From NCBI RefSeq assembly GCF_004803895.1, contig NZ_CP021978.1:1426001-1490000 (forward strand): 64,000 nt of DNA, in the 5' to 3' direction. Positions 44,147 through 51,752 of this stretch are shown here, piece after piece. Position 1 is the stretch's first letter. The number at the start of each line of letters is the position of its first letter. The notes beneath the pieces were generated by a model. The model was not told the DNA's origin. It saw nothing but the letters and a program-made list of their open reading frames with translations, and did not search any database. The position numbers and the translations under genes are program-made. This DNA is from Streptomyces hawaiiensis (GTDB taxonomy: Bacteria > Actinomycetota > Actinomycetes > Streptomycetales > Streptomycetaceae).

Positions 44147-44599
44147 TCAGCCGTTGGGCCGCAGGGTCCACACCACCGTCATCTCACCGGTCACGGCGCC
44201 GTCGGCCCGCTGGATGGCGATGGCCACCGGGAACTCGGGGCGCTCACCGGCGTCCAGCTGGGCGACGACCTCGGAGGCCGGGCGGCCGAGGGTGGCCGTG
44301 GCGGTGACGGCGCCCATCGCCAGCTTCTTGTAGGAGATCTCGGCGCTGACGGCGAGCGGCACGGCGCGCGCGAGCTGGTCCCCGAACGCGGCCAGCACGA
44401 TCGCCCCGCTCGCGGACTCGCCGAGCGTGAACATCGCGCCGGCGTGCGGGCCGCCCACGTGGTTGTGGTACTCGCCCTGGTCCGGCAGCGACACCACCGC
44501 CCGCTCCGGCGAGGTCTCGAGGAACTCGAGGTTCAGGGTCCGGGCCATGGGCACCGTGGCGGCGAGCATCTCGCCGATGGACATCTGGTCTGCGCTCAT
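44147..44599 (-). CDS. Hot-dog fold thioesterase-like protein (DUF4442/PaaI type)
   Basis: 150-residue single hot-dog-fold protein. It has NHVGGPHAGAMFTLGESASG near residue 45-65, the substrate-loop motif of PaaI/YiiD-like acyl-CoA thioesterases, and VSAEISYKKLAMGAVTATA. ATG at 44599. Probably hydrolyses an acyl-CoA; substrate unknown. Lies alone, convergent with galU. Confidence 0.88.
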   Translation of the reverse strand: MSADQMSIGEMLAATVPMARTLNLEFLETSPERAVVSLPDQGEYHNHVGGPHAGAMFTLGESASGAIVLAAFGDQLARAVPLAVSAEISYKKLAMGAVTATATLGRPASEVVAQLDAGERPEFPVAIAIQRADGAVTGEMTVVWTLRPNG

Positions 44600-44758
44600 G
44601 GCCGAATGTTACTCACGAGTAGAGACGGCTGACCAGGCCGTGTGACGACCGCCGCATCGGTCCGCACGACATCCACACCGTCCTGTTCCCGGGTTGCTAC
44701 GTCTCCGTCCACGGACAGTGGCCGAATCGTGTCCGGGGCGCGGCTAGGGTGGCTGCCC

Positions 44759-45766
44759 ATGTGGCCAGGACAGCAGCCGCCCGGGGGCGAGCAGAACCCG
44801 CAAGGGAACAACCCGTACCAGCAGCCGGGGTACCAGCAGCCGAATCCGTACCAGCAGCCGGGGCACCAGCAGCAGCCCAGCCCCTACGGGCAGCAGCCGC
44901 AGTGGGGCACCCCCGCGCCGGCCGGCGCACCGCAGCCTCCGCAGGGCGGTGGCGGCGGCAACCGGACGAAGCTGGTCGCGATCATCGCCGCCACGGCGGT
45001 GGTCGTCGCGGCCGGTGTCACCGGTTTCCTGGTGCTGGGCGGCGACAAGGACGACACGGCGGACGGTGGCGGCAAGAACGGCACGGCGTCGTCGAGCCCG
45101 TCGGCCCAGGAGCCGAGCGCCCCCGCCACGGGCGACAACCCCCGCGGCGGTGAGGCGGCGCAGCCCACGGTCAAGGGCTGGAAGGTCGTTATCAACCCCA
45201 AGTGGGGCACCGCCTTCGACGTCCCGGCGGACTGGGAGGTGGCCTCCCCGACCTCGTCCGTCTTCTTCGAGGACGAGAAGTCGGACGACGGCAAACCGCT
45301 GATCACCATGTCGGCACCGGCGTTCTACAAGTCCAAGTGGTGCACGAGCGACGACAACAAGGACGGCAGGTCCGAGACCGAGTCCCTGGCCGGCGCGGGC
45401 ACCAAGGGTGCCGACGGCGCCAAGGACACGGACGAGGTCGCGGTCAACCAGGTGGCCTGGTGGGTGTACGGCGGCTACACGCAGCCGGACAAGAAGAGCG
45501 TCAAGACCGACGACAAGGCCGAGCCCTACACCACCGCCTCGGGTGTGAAGGGCAGCATCGCCTGGGCGCACTCGGAGAACACACCCGACAAGGGCAAGTG
45601 CGCGAGCGACGGCAAGGCGGTCACGTTCGGCTTCAAGAACTCCGCCGGCGACTTCGTCGCGTGGAGCTTCTTCGGCGCCAAGGGCGTCAAGGGCGAGGTT
45701 CCCGAGAAGACCGTCATGAAGATCCTCAGCACGGTCCGGCTGCACGGCGAGCCGACCGGCGGCTGA
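44759..45766 (+). CDS. Membrane-anchored protein with Q/P-rich N-terminus
   Basis: 335 residues. A cytoplasmic Gln/Pro/Tyr-rich tail of about 65 residues has repeats of PYQQPG type. One membrane helix follows (KLVAIIAATAVVVAAGVTGFLVL, about 70-93), then a Ser/Pro linker and an extracellular domain of about 200 residues with GWKVVINPKWGTAFDVPADWEV. This build is common in actinobacterial membrane proteins of unknown function. ATG at 44759 follows AGGGTGG. A strong terminator follows. Function unknown. Confidence 0.87.
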   Translation: MWPGQQPPGGEQNPQGNNPYQQPGYQQPNPYQQPGHQQQPSPYGQQPQWGTPAPAGAPQPPQGGGGGNRTKLVAIIAATAVVVAAGVTGFLVLGGDKDDTADGGGKNGTASSSPSAQEPSAPATGDNPRGGEAAQPTVKGWKVVINPKWGTAFDVPADWEVASPTSSVFFEDEKSDDGKPLITMSAPAFYKSKWCTSDDNKDGRSETESLAGAGTKGADGAKDTDEVAVNQVAWWVYGGYTQPDKKSVKTDDKAEPYTTASGVKGSIAWAHSENTPDKGKCASDGKAVTFGFKNSAGDFVAWSFFGAKGVKGEVPEKTVMKILSTVRLHGEPTGG

Positions 45767-45779
45767 CCGGGAAAGAGGA

Positions 45780-45810
45780 CGGGCCCGCCCCTGCGACAGG
45801 GGCGGGCCCG
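45780..45810 (+). terminator. Strong terminator hairpin
   Basis: Perfect 14-bp stem CGGGCCCGCCCCTG/CAGGGGCGGGCCCG (45780-45793 with 45797-45810), loop CGA, 14 bp after the preceding stop and just before the end of the convergent secreted-protein gene. It can act in both directions. Confidence 0.9.
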
Positions 45811-45835
45811 CTCACCGGAGCATCGGGGACGAGCC

Positions 45836-46165
45836 TCAGCCCTTCAGGTACCCGCGGTAGACCCAGCGCCCCGTGACGGAGTCCTCGTCGACACGGCAGC
45901 TGCCGATGCAGACCCAGGGGTTGCCCGCGGAGTTGGTGCACTCCCAGGAGGCGTGCACCTTGTTGTCCTTGTAGACGTAGCCGACCACCCTGGCGTTGGC
46001 CGAGAAGCTGGAGTGGACCGCGGCCTTCTCCTTGACGACCACGTAGTCACGTGACGACGGCTGGCACTTGAAACCGGCCGCCGAGGCGGAGCCGGCCCCC
46101 ATGAGGGGCAGCGCGGCCCCCATGAGTGCCGCCGTGGCCAGCAACGTCGCAGAGCGCTTGTGCAT
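45836..46165 (-). CDS. Small secreted cysteine-containing protein (SH3-like)
   Basis: 109 residues. A Sec signal peptide of about 32 residues ends SASA, leaving a mature domain of about 75 residues with four cysteines (KCQPSS, ECTN, WVCIGSCRV) that probably form two disulphides. VVKEKAAVHSSFSANARVVGYVY is like a bacterial SH3 domain (wall binding). ATG at 46165 follows GGAAGGAAACC. Role unknown; similar small SH3 proteins are common in Streptomyces secretomes. Confidence 0.88.
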   Translation of the reverse strand: MHKRSATLLATAALMGAALPLMGAGSASAAGFKCQPSSRDYVVVKEKAAVHSSFSANARVVGYVYKDNKVHASWECTNSAGNPWVCIGSCRVDEDSVTGRWVYRGYLKG

Positions 46166-46549
46166 TGGTTTCCTTCCCCGTTTCAAGGTCAAATCAAGAT
46201 CAACTTAGCTAGGCGCGGACACGTCGCGCAATCGGTTTGGCAGGACGGCCCCGGGCCCTGCCCTCGGCCACTCTCGCTGTCCCGGTGCCGATCGGCGTCC
46301 TGTTCGGCGTCATGGCCGTCGCCGGCGCGGTGCGTGGCGACGGCATCGGCGGCCTGCCGACGGCCGCCCGTCTTGTCGGCGAGCGCTTCGTCGATCCGCG
46401 CCCGGTGTGCAGGTCTTCGACCGCAAGCCGGCCCTGGGGGCGGCGCCCGCCTGGTTGTCCAGGTCACACTGGCCGTGCTGTGCGTACCGGACGTACGCGA
46501 ATCTGCGCCCCGGACCCCGCCGCCGGCCCGGGGCGGCACCGAACGCGCG
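46166..46549. other. Gap with possible membrane-protein relic
   Basis: The left part (46170-46230) is the A+T-richer promoter region of the secreted protein. On the plus strand from about 46255, a reading with VPVPIGVLFGVMAVAGAVRG looks like a membrane helix, and a second frame continues VQVFDRKPALGAAP. No start, and at least one shift is needed to join them, so this may be a decayed membrane-protein gene. I do not recognise the family. Confidence 0.35.
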
Positions 46550-47395
46550 TCAGCCGATGCCGAACGCTCCGTCGGGGGGTTCGGGTGACGGCACGGCGTC
46601 CGCGTCCCGCACCGCCCGCGCGTCCCCGATGAACTCCCGCAGCCCGGCGCCGTGTTCGACCCGGGCCGGGAAGACGTCGGCGGCGGTGAGCCGGGCCAGG
46701 GCGGCGACGTCGATCGCCTGATGCCCGGCGACGAGCACGGCGTTCCCGAACCGCCGGCCCCGCAGCACACCCGGCTCGGCGATCAGCACGAGTTCCTCGA
46801 AGGCGGTGGCCAGGGTGGCGAGTTGCGACCGCAGGAAGACGAAGGGCGCGGAGTCGGGGAGGTTGGCGAGATAGACCCCGCTCCCCCGCAGCACCCGCGC
46901 GGCAGCGCGGACGTAGTCGACCGACGTCAGATGCGCCGGCACCCGCGACCCGCTGAAGACGTCCGCGAGGAGAACGTCCGCCGAGGCGGCGGGAGCGTTC
47001 TCCAGCCAGGCCCGGGCATCCGCCGTGTGCAGGGCGATGTTCGCGCCCTGCGGAAGCGGCAGATGCCCGGACACGAGCTCCAGCAGCCCCCGGTCGGCCT
47101 CGACGACGTCCTGGCGCGAGCCCGGCCGGGTCACGGCCACGTACCGGGGCAACGTGAGCGCCCCACCCCCGAGATGCACCACGTCCAACACCCGCCCCGG
47201 CTCGGCCACGACATCCAGCACATGGCCGAGCCGCCGTGTGTACTCGAACTCCAGGTGCGCGGGTTCGTCGAGATCGACGTAGGACTGCGGCGCCCCGTCC
47301 ACGGTCAGCAGCCAGGCCCGTGCCCGGTCGACGTCGGGCATCAGCTTGGCAAACCCATGGTCGACGGACCGGCCGACTGGTACAGGCTCATTCAC
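46550..47395 (-). CDS. Spermidine synthase-like methyltransferase-fold protein
   Basis: 281 residues with the spermidine synthase-like Rossmann fold: VLDVVHLGGGALTLPRYVA near residue 80, then QDVVEADRGLLEL, and ADVLLADVFSGSRVPAHLTS near 150. The core resembles SpeE, but the polyamine-binding residues are not obvious, as in many actinobacterial fused or stand-alone homologues. GTG at 47395 is preceded by GAGGGG close by; an ATG is possible at 47341. Function unassigned. Confidence 0.85.
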   Translation of the reverse strand: MNEPVPVGRSVDHGFAKLMPDVDRARAWLLTVDGAPQSYVDLDEPAHLEFEYTRRLGHVLDVVAEPGRVLDVVHLGGGALTLPRYVAVTRPGSRQDVVEADRGLLELVSGHLPLPQGANIALHTADARAWLENAPAASADVLLADVFSGSRVPAHLTSVDYVRAAARVLRGSGVYLANLPDSAPFVFLRSQLATLATAFEELVLIAEPGVLRGRRFGNAVLVAGHQAIDVAALARLTAADVFPARVEHGAGLREFIGDARAVRDADAVPSPEPPDGAFGIG

Positions 47396-47419
47396 CCCCT
47401 CATTGTGCCTGTGCGGCAA

Positions 47420-47458
47420 CGCCCCTCAAGGGGCGCGGGGAACCGCGCGACCAGCCAC
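47420..47458 (+). repeat. Interspersed intergenic element, copy 3
   Basis: CGCCCCT/AGGGGCG hairpin (47420-47426 with 47429-47435) followed by CGGGGAACCGCGCGACCAGC and CACAAC. It sits between tuf3 (upstream on the minus strand) and the spermidine-synthase-like gene. The same element occurs at 4026 and, reversed, at 12215. Confidence 0.7.
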
Positions 47459-47484
47459 AACGGCCCCGCGGTCCACCCGCGACC

Positions 47485-48654
47485 TCAGCCGACAACGGTC
47501 ACGGTCCCCGCCCCCACGGTCCTGCCACCCTCACGAATGGCGAACCCGAGCCCCGGCTCCAACGGGACCTCCCGTCCCAGCTCCACGGTCATGGCAACCG
47601 TGTCACCGGGCCGGGCCACGGCCACCTCACCGAGGTCGACGACCCCGACCACATCCGCGGTCCGGATGTAGAACTGCGGCCGGTACCCGGAGGAGACGGG
47701 CCTCGTCCGCCCGCCTTCGCGAGCCGACAGGACGTACACCTGCGCCGAGAAGCGCCGCCGCGGCTTCACGCTCCCCGGCGCCGCCACGACCTGCCCGCGC
47801 CGCACGGCATCCCGCGGCACCCCCCGCAGCAGCAACGCCACGTTGTCGCCGGCCTGCGCCTCCTCCATCGGCTTCCCGAAGGTCTCCAGACCGGTGACCA
47901 CCGTCTCGACGGACGCCCCGAGCACCTCGACCCGGTCCCCGACGCGCACCACGCCCCGCTCGACCGCCCCGGTCACCACGGTGCCCCGCCCGGTGATGGT
48001 CAGCACGTTCTCCACCGGCAGCAGGAACGGCGCGTCCAGATACCGCTCCGGCATCGGCACATACGTGTCCACCACGTCGAGCAGCGCCTCGATCGACGCC
48101 GTCCAGCGCGGGTCTCCCTCCAGCGCCTTCAGACCCGAGACGCGTACGACGGGTACGGAGTCACCGCCGTAGCCGTGCGCGGTGAGCAGGTCGCGGACCT
48201 CCAGCTCGACCAGGTCGGCCAGCTCCTCGTCCCCCGCGTCGGCCTTGTTGAGGGCGACCACGATGTGGTCGACGCCCACCTGCCGGGCGAGCAGCACGTG
48301 TTCGGCGGTCTGCGGCATGATCCCGTCGAGCGCGGAGACGACGAGGATCGCCCCGTCGAGCTGCGCGGCGCCGGTGACCATGTTCTTGACGTAGTCGGCG
48401 TGGCCCGGCATGTCGACGTGCGCGTAGTGCCGGGTGTCGGTCTCGTACTCGACGTGCGCGATGTTGATGGTGATGCCGCGCGCCGCCTCCTCGGGCGCCC
48501 GGTCGATCCGGTCGAACGGCACGAACGCGCCGCTGCCGCGGTCGGCGAGGACCTTGGTGATGGCGGCCGTCAGGGTCGTCTTGCCGTGGTCGACATGACC
48601 CATGGTGCCGATGTTGAGATGCGGTTTCGTGCGGACGTAGGCCGTTTTGGACAT
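47485..48654 (-). CDS. tuf3: Elongation factor Tu, divergent tuf3 type
   Basis: 389-residue EF-Tu that brings aminoacyl-tRNA to the ribosome. GTP motifs: GHVDHGKT (19-26), DMPGHADY (81-88; usual Cys replaced by Met), NKAD (136-139). All three domains are present, ending [13 protein letters not shown]. It differs from normal EF-Tu in many places, for example [12 protein letters not shown] where others have HTPFF. This fits Streptomyces EF-Tu3, a minor paralogue reported to resist EF-Tu-targeting antibiotics. ATG at 48654 follows CGAGGTACAGCC. Solitary gene, no rpsL/fusA neighbours; the leader has notable structure. Confidence 0.93.
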   Translation of the reverse strand: MSKTAYVRTKPHLNIGTMGHVDHGKTTLTAAITKVLADRGSGAFVPFDRIDRAPEEAARGITINIAHVEYETDTRHYAHVDMPGHADYVKNMVTGAAQLDGAILVVSALDGIMPQTAEHVLLARQVGVDHIVVALNKADAGDEELADLVELEVRDLLTAHGYGGDSVPVVRVSGLKALEGDPRWTASIEALLDVVDTYVPMPERYLDAPFLLPVENVLTITGRGTVVTGAVERGVVRVGDRVEVLGASVETVVTGLETFGKPMEEAQAGDNVALLLRGVPRDAVRRGQVVAAPGSVKPRRRFSAQVYVLSAREGGRTRPVSSGYRPQFYIRTADVVGVVDLGEVAVARPGDTVAMTVELGREVPLEPGLGFAIREGGRTVGAGTVTVVG

Positions 48655-48711
48655 GGCTGTACCTCGAAGCTTGATCAGCGGAGAAGGAACTGGGACCCCG
48701 AGGTGCTGCCC

Positions 48712-48754
48712 GACCCTCCCCTTGCGGGGTCCGCCGGACGAACCGGAGAGGGTC
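48712..48754 (-). promoter_or_regulatory. Structured RNA element in tuf3 leader
   Basis: On the minus strand GACCCTC (48754-48748) pairs with GAGGGTC (48718-48712); inside are CCGG/CCGG and CCC(C)GCAAGGG(G) stems, giving a three-way-junction-like fold 58 nt upstream of the tuf3 ATG. The stop of the leader ORF falls in its 5' arm. Confidence 0.55.
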
Positions 48755-48866
48755 AGCTTCGGGCGCCGTCGGCAACGGCCGTGAGAACGGCGACGGCAGC
48801 CTTCGGGGCATCCGTGACCACGGATGCTGCGAGGGTGAAGGCGTACCGGAACATGTCGTCGATCAT
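48753..48866 (-). CDS. Possible tuf3 leader ORF, 37 aa
   Basis: ATG at 48866 opens 37 codons ([20 protein letters not shown] onward, ending VADGARS) with G/C-rich third positions like real genes. The TGA at 48753-48755 lies inside the 5' arm of the leader structure, 98 bp before tuf3. A second ATG is at codon 5. No strong ribosome site is seen. It contains a perfect 20-bp dyad (48808-48827). It could be a regulatory leader peptide; peptide function is unknown. Confidence 0.45.
   Translation of the reverse strand: MIDDMFRYAFTLAASVVTDAPKAAVAVLTAVADGARS
48808..48827. promoter_or_regulatory. Perfect 9-bp-arm dyad upstream of tuf3
   Basis: GCATCCGTG and CACGGATGC are exact inverted repeats around AC. 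As DNA it could be an operator; as RNA an early hairpin in the tuf3 leader, within the small ORF. Confidence 0.6.
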
Positions 48867-48994
48867 TGCCGACGCTTTACCGCACGTCGAATGGTTTTCG
48901 GTTGCCTGCGCGGGGGGGTTGCGCACCGCCGGCTGTGACGCTCGTGAGACGAACCATACGGCGATCACACACATTTGTCGGTTAGTGTCACCGG

Positions 48995-49786
48995 ATGCTC
49001 GATGCCACCACCCGCTCTGGGGGCACCGCCACGGCCTCTCCCCGGGCCACCGCCGCGGAGCTCGCCGTCGCCGTCCCCCCGGCAACGACCGCCTCGCCCG
49101 CCGTACCGAACCGTTTCGCCGCTCGCTGCTCGAGAGTTCTGCTCTCCCCGTGGTCGCGGTTGTCCCTGCTCGTCGTGCTGCTCGCCGCGGGCGCGTGCGG
49201 GGTGCTGCTGTTCGAGCCGCAGCGGCTGCTGACGGAGGGCTGGCCCCCGCAGCTCGGCGGTGCCGCGGCAGCCGCGGTGTTCGCGGTGGCGTACGGCGTG
49301 TGCACCGTGGCGTTCGTGCCGAGGCCGCTGCTGAACCTCGCGGCGGGCGCCCTGTTCGGTTCGCAGCTGGGCCTCGGCGTGGCACTGTCGGGCACGGTCC
49401 TCGGTGCCGGGATCGCCTTCTGCCTGGGCCGGGCGCTGGGCCAGGACGCCCTGCGGCCGCTGCTGCGGGGGCGCTGGCTGCAGGCCGCCGACGGTCAGCT
49501 CAGCCGGCACGGCTTCCGTTCGATGCTGGCGGTGCGGCTGTTCCCGGGTGTGCCGTTCTGGGCCGCGAACTACTGCGCCTCCGTCTCCCGCATGGGCCTG
49601 CTGCCGTTCCTGCTGGCCACGGGCCTGGGCTCGATCCCGAACACCGCCGCCTACGCCGTCGCGGGCGCCCGCGCCTCCGCCCCGACCTCGCCCGCCTTCC
49701 TGATCGCCCTGGCGTGCATCGCCCTGCCCGCGCTGGCGGGTGTGGTGGTGGCCTGGCGCAAGCGGCACCAGCTGCGCCGCCTCTGA
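48995..49786 (+). CDS. TVP38/TMEM64-family (VTT) membrane protein
   Basis: 263 residues, with a hydrophilic N-terminus of about 50 and then about six membrane helices. VTT motifs are FVPRPLLNLAAGALFG, and RLFPGVPFWAANYCASVSRMG, near 110 and 190. Related to DedA. ATG at 48995 lies only about 7 nt after a TTAGTGT -10-like box, so the mRNA may be leaderless. Divergent from tuf3. Probable lipid transport role; unproven. Confidence 0.9.
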   Translation: MLDATTRSGGTATASPRATAAELAVAVPPATTASPAVPNRFAARCSRVLLSPWSRLSLLVVLLAAGACGVLLFEPQRLLTEGWPPQLGGAAAAAVFAVAYGVCTVAFVPRPLLNLAAGALFGSQLGLGVALSGTVLGAGIAFCLGRALGQDALRPLLRGRWLQAADGQLSRHGFRSMLAVRLFPGVPFWAANYCASVSRMGLLPFLLATGLGSIPNTAAYAVAGARASAPTSPAFLIALACIALPALAGVVVAWRKRHQLRRL

Positions 49787-49808
49787 CGCGCCGTCACGCC
49801 CGTGAGGC

Positions 49809-50010
49809 TCACACCCGTTCCAGCCCATGGCGTTGGCGAGTCCGCCCGCCTCGCACATGGTCCGGAGCGCGTACCGGGCGCCCCGCTCCGCATCGCGTGC
49901 ACCAGCGTCGTCGTGAGCCGGGTGCCGCTCGCACCGAGGGGACGCCCGAGCGCGATGGCCCCGCCGTGCGGCTGCGCCGGCTCGTCGACGCCGGGATCCT
50001 GGCCAAGCAC
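49809..50010 (-). pseudogene. Thiolase (acetyl-CoA acetyltransferase) relic
   Basis: Minus-strand reading gives HGGAIALGRPLGASGTRLTT then, one frame over, TMCEAGGLANAM, then LERV and a stop at 49809-49811 after another shift. This is the thiolase C-terminal signature (NPHGGAIALGHPLGASG...MCxGGGxxxAxxxER). The catalytic His of GHPLG is Arg and the preceding Asn is Gln. Two single-base shifts are needed, and there is no N-terminal 300 residues. Dead gene. Confidence 0.8.
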
Positions 50011-50098
50011 CTCTACAGCGAGCGCCCGCCGGCGCTTCGAGTACCGGCCGCGCTCAGGCGTGACTTGAACTGGAGCCGGTGCTGATGACCCTCACGGC

Positions 50099-50278
50099 AT
50101 GGGCGACCGCCATCTCCGGACGGACGGCGACCGTCCGATGCTCCTGGAGCACTCCTGCGGCCGGGCCCCCGCCCCGGCCGTCACCTGCCGGGCGGGCGGC
50201 GACGAAGTACGCCACGAGGACCTCACCGCCCGCCCCCAGACGCCCGGCTGGACGGTGACCGGACCCACCGCGACCTGA
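50099..50278 (+). pseudogene. Possible relic of an HxlR-type regulator C-terminus
   Basis: A 59-codon frame from ATG 50099 reads LLEHSCGRAPAPAVTCRAGG, then DEVRHEDLTARPQTPGW, resembling the zinc-ribbon-like tail after the winged helix in actinobacterial HxlR/PadR-type regulators. The helix-turn-helix part is missing. It may be a relic like its thiolase neighbour; a tiny working protein is less likely. Confidence 0.5.
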
Positions 50279-50435
50279 TCGCCGCTGGTGGGGAGCGGCT
50301 TCCAAACCCCTGTGTCCGGGCGGCCTTCCGGGGACGCTACGCTTCCCCCTCGGCACACCTGATCCGGTTCATCACGACGGCGGCCCGGTGCGCCCGTCGT
50401 CCGTCCCACGATCGCCACTTGGACTTCGCTACCTC
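50279..50435. other. Gap before uppP
   Basis: Probable promoter region of uppP. No convincing -35/-10 pair or operator was identified. Relic sequence from the preceding 500 bp ends here. Confidence 0.35.
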
Positions 50436-51311
50436 ATGTCTTGGTTCGAATCACTCATCCTCGGACTCGTCCAGGGGCTGACCGAGTTCCTCCCCGTCTC
50501 CTCCAGCGCCCACCTGCGGCTGACGGCGGCCTTCTCGGGCTGGGAGGACCCGGGCGCGGCCTTCACGGCGATCACGCAGATCGGCACCGAAGCCGCCGTG
50601 CTGATCTACTTCCGCAAGGACATCGGGCGGATCATCTCGGCGTGGACGCGCTCGCTCACCGACAAGACGCTGCGCAGCGACCCCGACGCCCGGATGGGCT
50701 GGCTGGTCATCGTCGGCTCGATCCCGATCGGTGTGCTCGGCGTGACGCTGAAGGACCAGATCGAGGGACCGTTCCGCGATCTGCGGATCACCGCGACGAT
50801 GCTGATCGGCATGGGCATCGTCCTGGGCATCGCCGACCGGCTCGCGGCCCGCGACGAGAGCGGCGGCAAGCACCGCGCGCCCAAGCAGCGCAAGGCCCTC
50901 GAGGACCTGGGCGTCCGGGACGGCCTGATCTACGGCGTCTGCCAGGCCATGGCGCTCGTCCCGGGCGTCTCCCGCTCCGGCGCCACCATCAGCGGCGGCC
51001 TGTTCATGGGCTACAAGCGCGAGGCCGCGGCCCGCTACTCTTTCCTGCTCGCCATCCCCGCGGTGCTCGCCTCCGGCGTGTTCGAGCTGAAGGACGCCAC
51101 GGAGGGCGGCCACGTCTCGTGGGGCCCGACGATCTTCGCGACGGTCATCGCCTTCGGGGTCGGGTACGCGGTGATCGCCTGGTTCATGAAGTTCATCTCG
51201 ACCAAGAGCTTCATGCCGTTCGTCTACTACCGCATCGTGCTCGGCATCGTCATCATCGTCCTGGTCAGCATGGGTGCCCTGAGCCCGCACGCGGCCGAGT
51301 CGGCGGGCTGA
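50436..51311 (+). CDS. uppP: Undecaprenyl-diphosphate phosphatase (BacA type)
   Basis: 291-residue membrane enzyme that recycles the undecaprenyl carrier for wall synthesis and gives bacitracin tolerance. Motifs: GLVQGLTEFLPVSSSAHL near the start (catalytic Glu/Ser) and QAMALVPGVSRSGATISGG near 180 (catalytic Ser/Arg). About eight helices. ATG at 50436. An actinobacterial-type insert (RDESGGKHRAPKQRKALEDL) lies between the repeats. Confidence 0.96.
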   Translation: MSWFESLILGLVQGLTEFLPVSSSAHLRLTAAFSGWEDPGAAFTAITQIGTEAAVLIYFRKDIGRIISAWTRSLTDKTLRSDPDARMGWLVIVGSIPIGVLGVTLKDQIEGPFRDLRITATMLIGMGIVLGIADRLAARDESGGKHRAPKQRKALEDLGVRDGLIYGVCQAMALVPGVSRSGATISGGLFMGYKREAAARYSFLLAIPAVLASGVFELKDATEGGHVSWGPTIFATVIAFGVGYAVIAWFMKFISTKSFMPFVYYRIVLGIVIIVLVSMGALSPHAAESAG

Positions 51312-51379
51312 CCCGCAGGGCCTGTGACCCGGGTCTCGTGACCAACCGCATAGCGATCGGGTAGCCGTCCGGTAGCGGG

Positions 51380-51402
51380 CTGTCAGTGGCTGCCCATAGG
51401 CT
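51380..51402 (+). promoter_or_regulatory. PafBC-type (RecA-independent) DNA-damage promoter
   Basis: CTGTCAGTG (51380-51388), eight bases, then TAGGCT (51397-51402) matches the mycobacterial RecA-NDp/PafBC consensus TTGTCRGTG-N8-TANNNT at all but the first base. The ATG of the next gene lies 7 bp after the -10, so the transcript would start at or next to it. Confidence 0.6.
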
Positions 51403-51409
51403 TGTCCGC

Positions 51410-51589
51410 ATGTCCCCCGATTTCGTGACCCCTGGTTCCGTGCGGCCCGCTGCCGAGGTCAACGACGAGATCCGTGCGCTCTGGCAGCGCACGGGCGGCA
51501 CCCTGTCGGCCGAGGAGCGCGCGGAGTACGAGCTCCTCGTCGTCGAGTGGGCGGCAGCGATCCGAGGCGGCGTCGTCAAGGCGGCCTGA
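51410..51589 (+). CDS. Small conserved-looking protein, 59 aa, likely leaderless
   Basis: 59 residues (MSPDFVTPGSVRPAAEVNDE onward), with EIRALWQRTGGTLSAEERA and EYELLVVEWAAAI forming likely helices; acidic and soluble. No Cys, no signal, no known domain that I recognise. Third-position G/C is high, so it is a real gene. ATG at 51410 is 7 bp after a -10 TAGGCT in a PafBC-like promoter, so it is probably leaderless and damage-induced. Function unknown. Confidence 0.75.
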   Translation: MSPDFVTPGSVRPAAEVNDEIRALWQRTGGTLSAEERAEYELLVVEWAAAIRGGVVKAA

Positions 51590-51637
51590 CCCAGGGCCTG
51601 CGTGGACATGGTGTGGCAGGGGCGTACCTCGAATCTC

Positions 51638-51671
51638 GGTTCGTTCTGATCGTCGGTTCGTTCTGATCGTT
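51638..51671. repeat. 17-bp direct repeat, two copies
   Basis: GGTTCGTTCTGATCGTC (51638-51654) and GGTTCGTTCTGATCGTT (51655-51671) abut and differ only at the last base. They lie 82 bp upstream of the SnoaL-like gene and could be tandem regulator sites or a slip duplication. Confidence 0.7.
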
Positions 51672-51752
51672 CGCGAAGGGCAGGCCGGGCCCCCGCGCCC
51701 CTCGGCGGCCACCGAATATCAACCACGCACGGCCCTTGGCCCGGCCCCCGCC

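Noticed and set aside
42952-44307. Whole 451-codon frame overlapping galU as a gene
   Set aside because: After the first ~30 codons it is Arg/Pro/Gly shadow of galU; only the start region merits notice.
49021-49090. Low-complexity Ala/Thr N-terminus of the VTT protein as a misplaced start
   Set aside because: The ATG at 48995 fits a leaderless -10 and no better start precedes the first helix.
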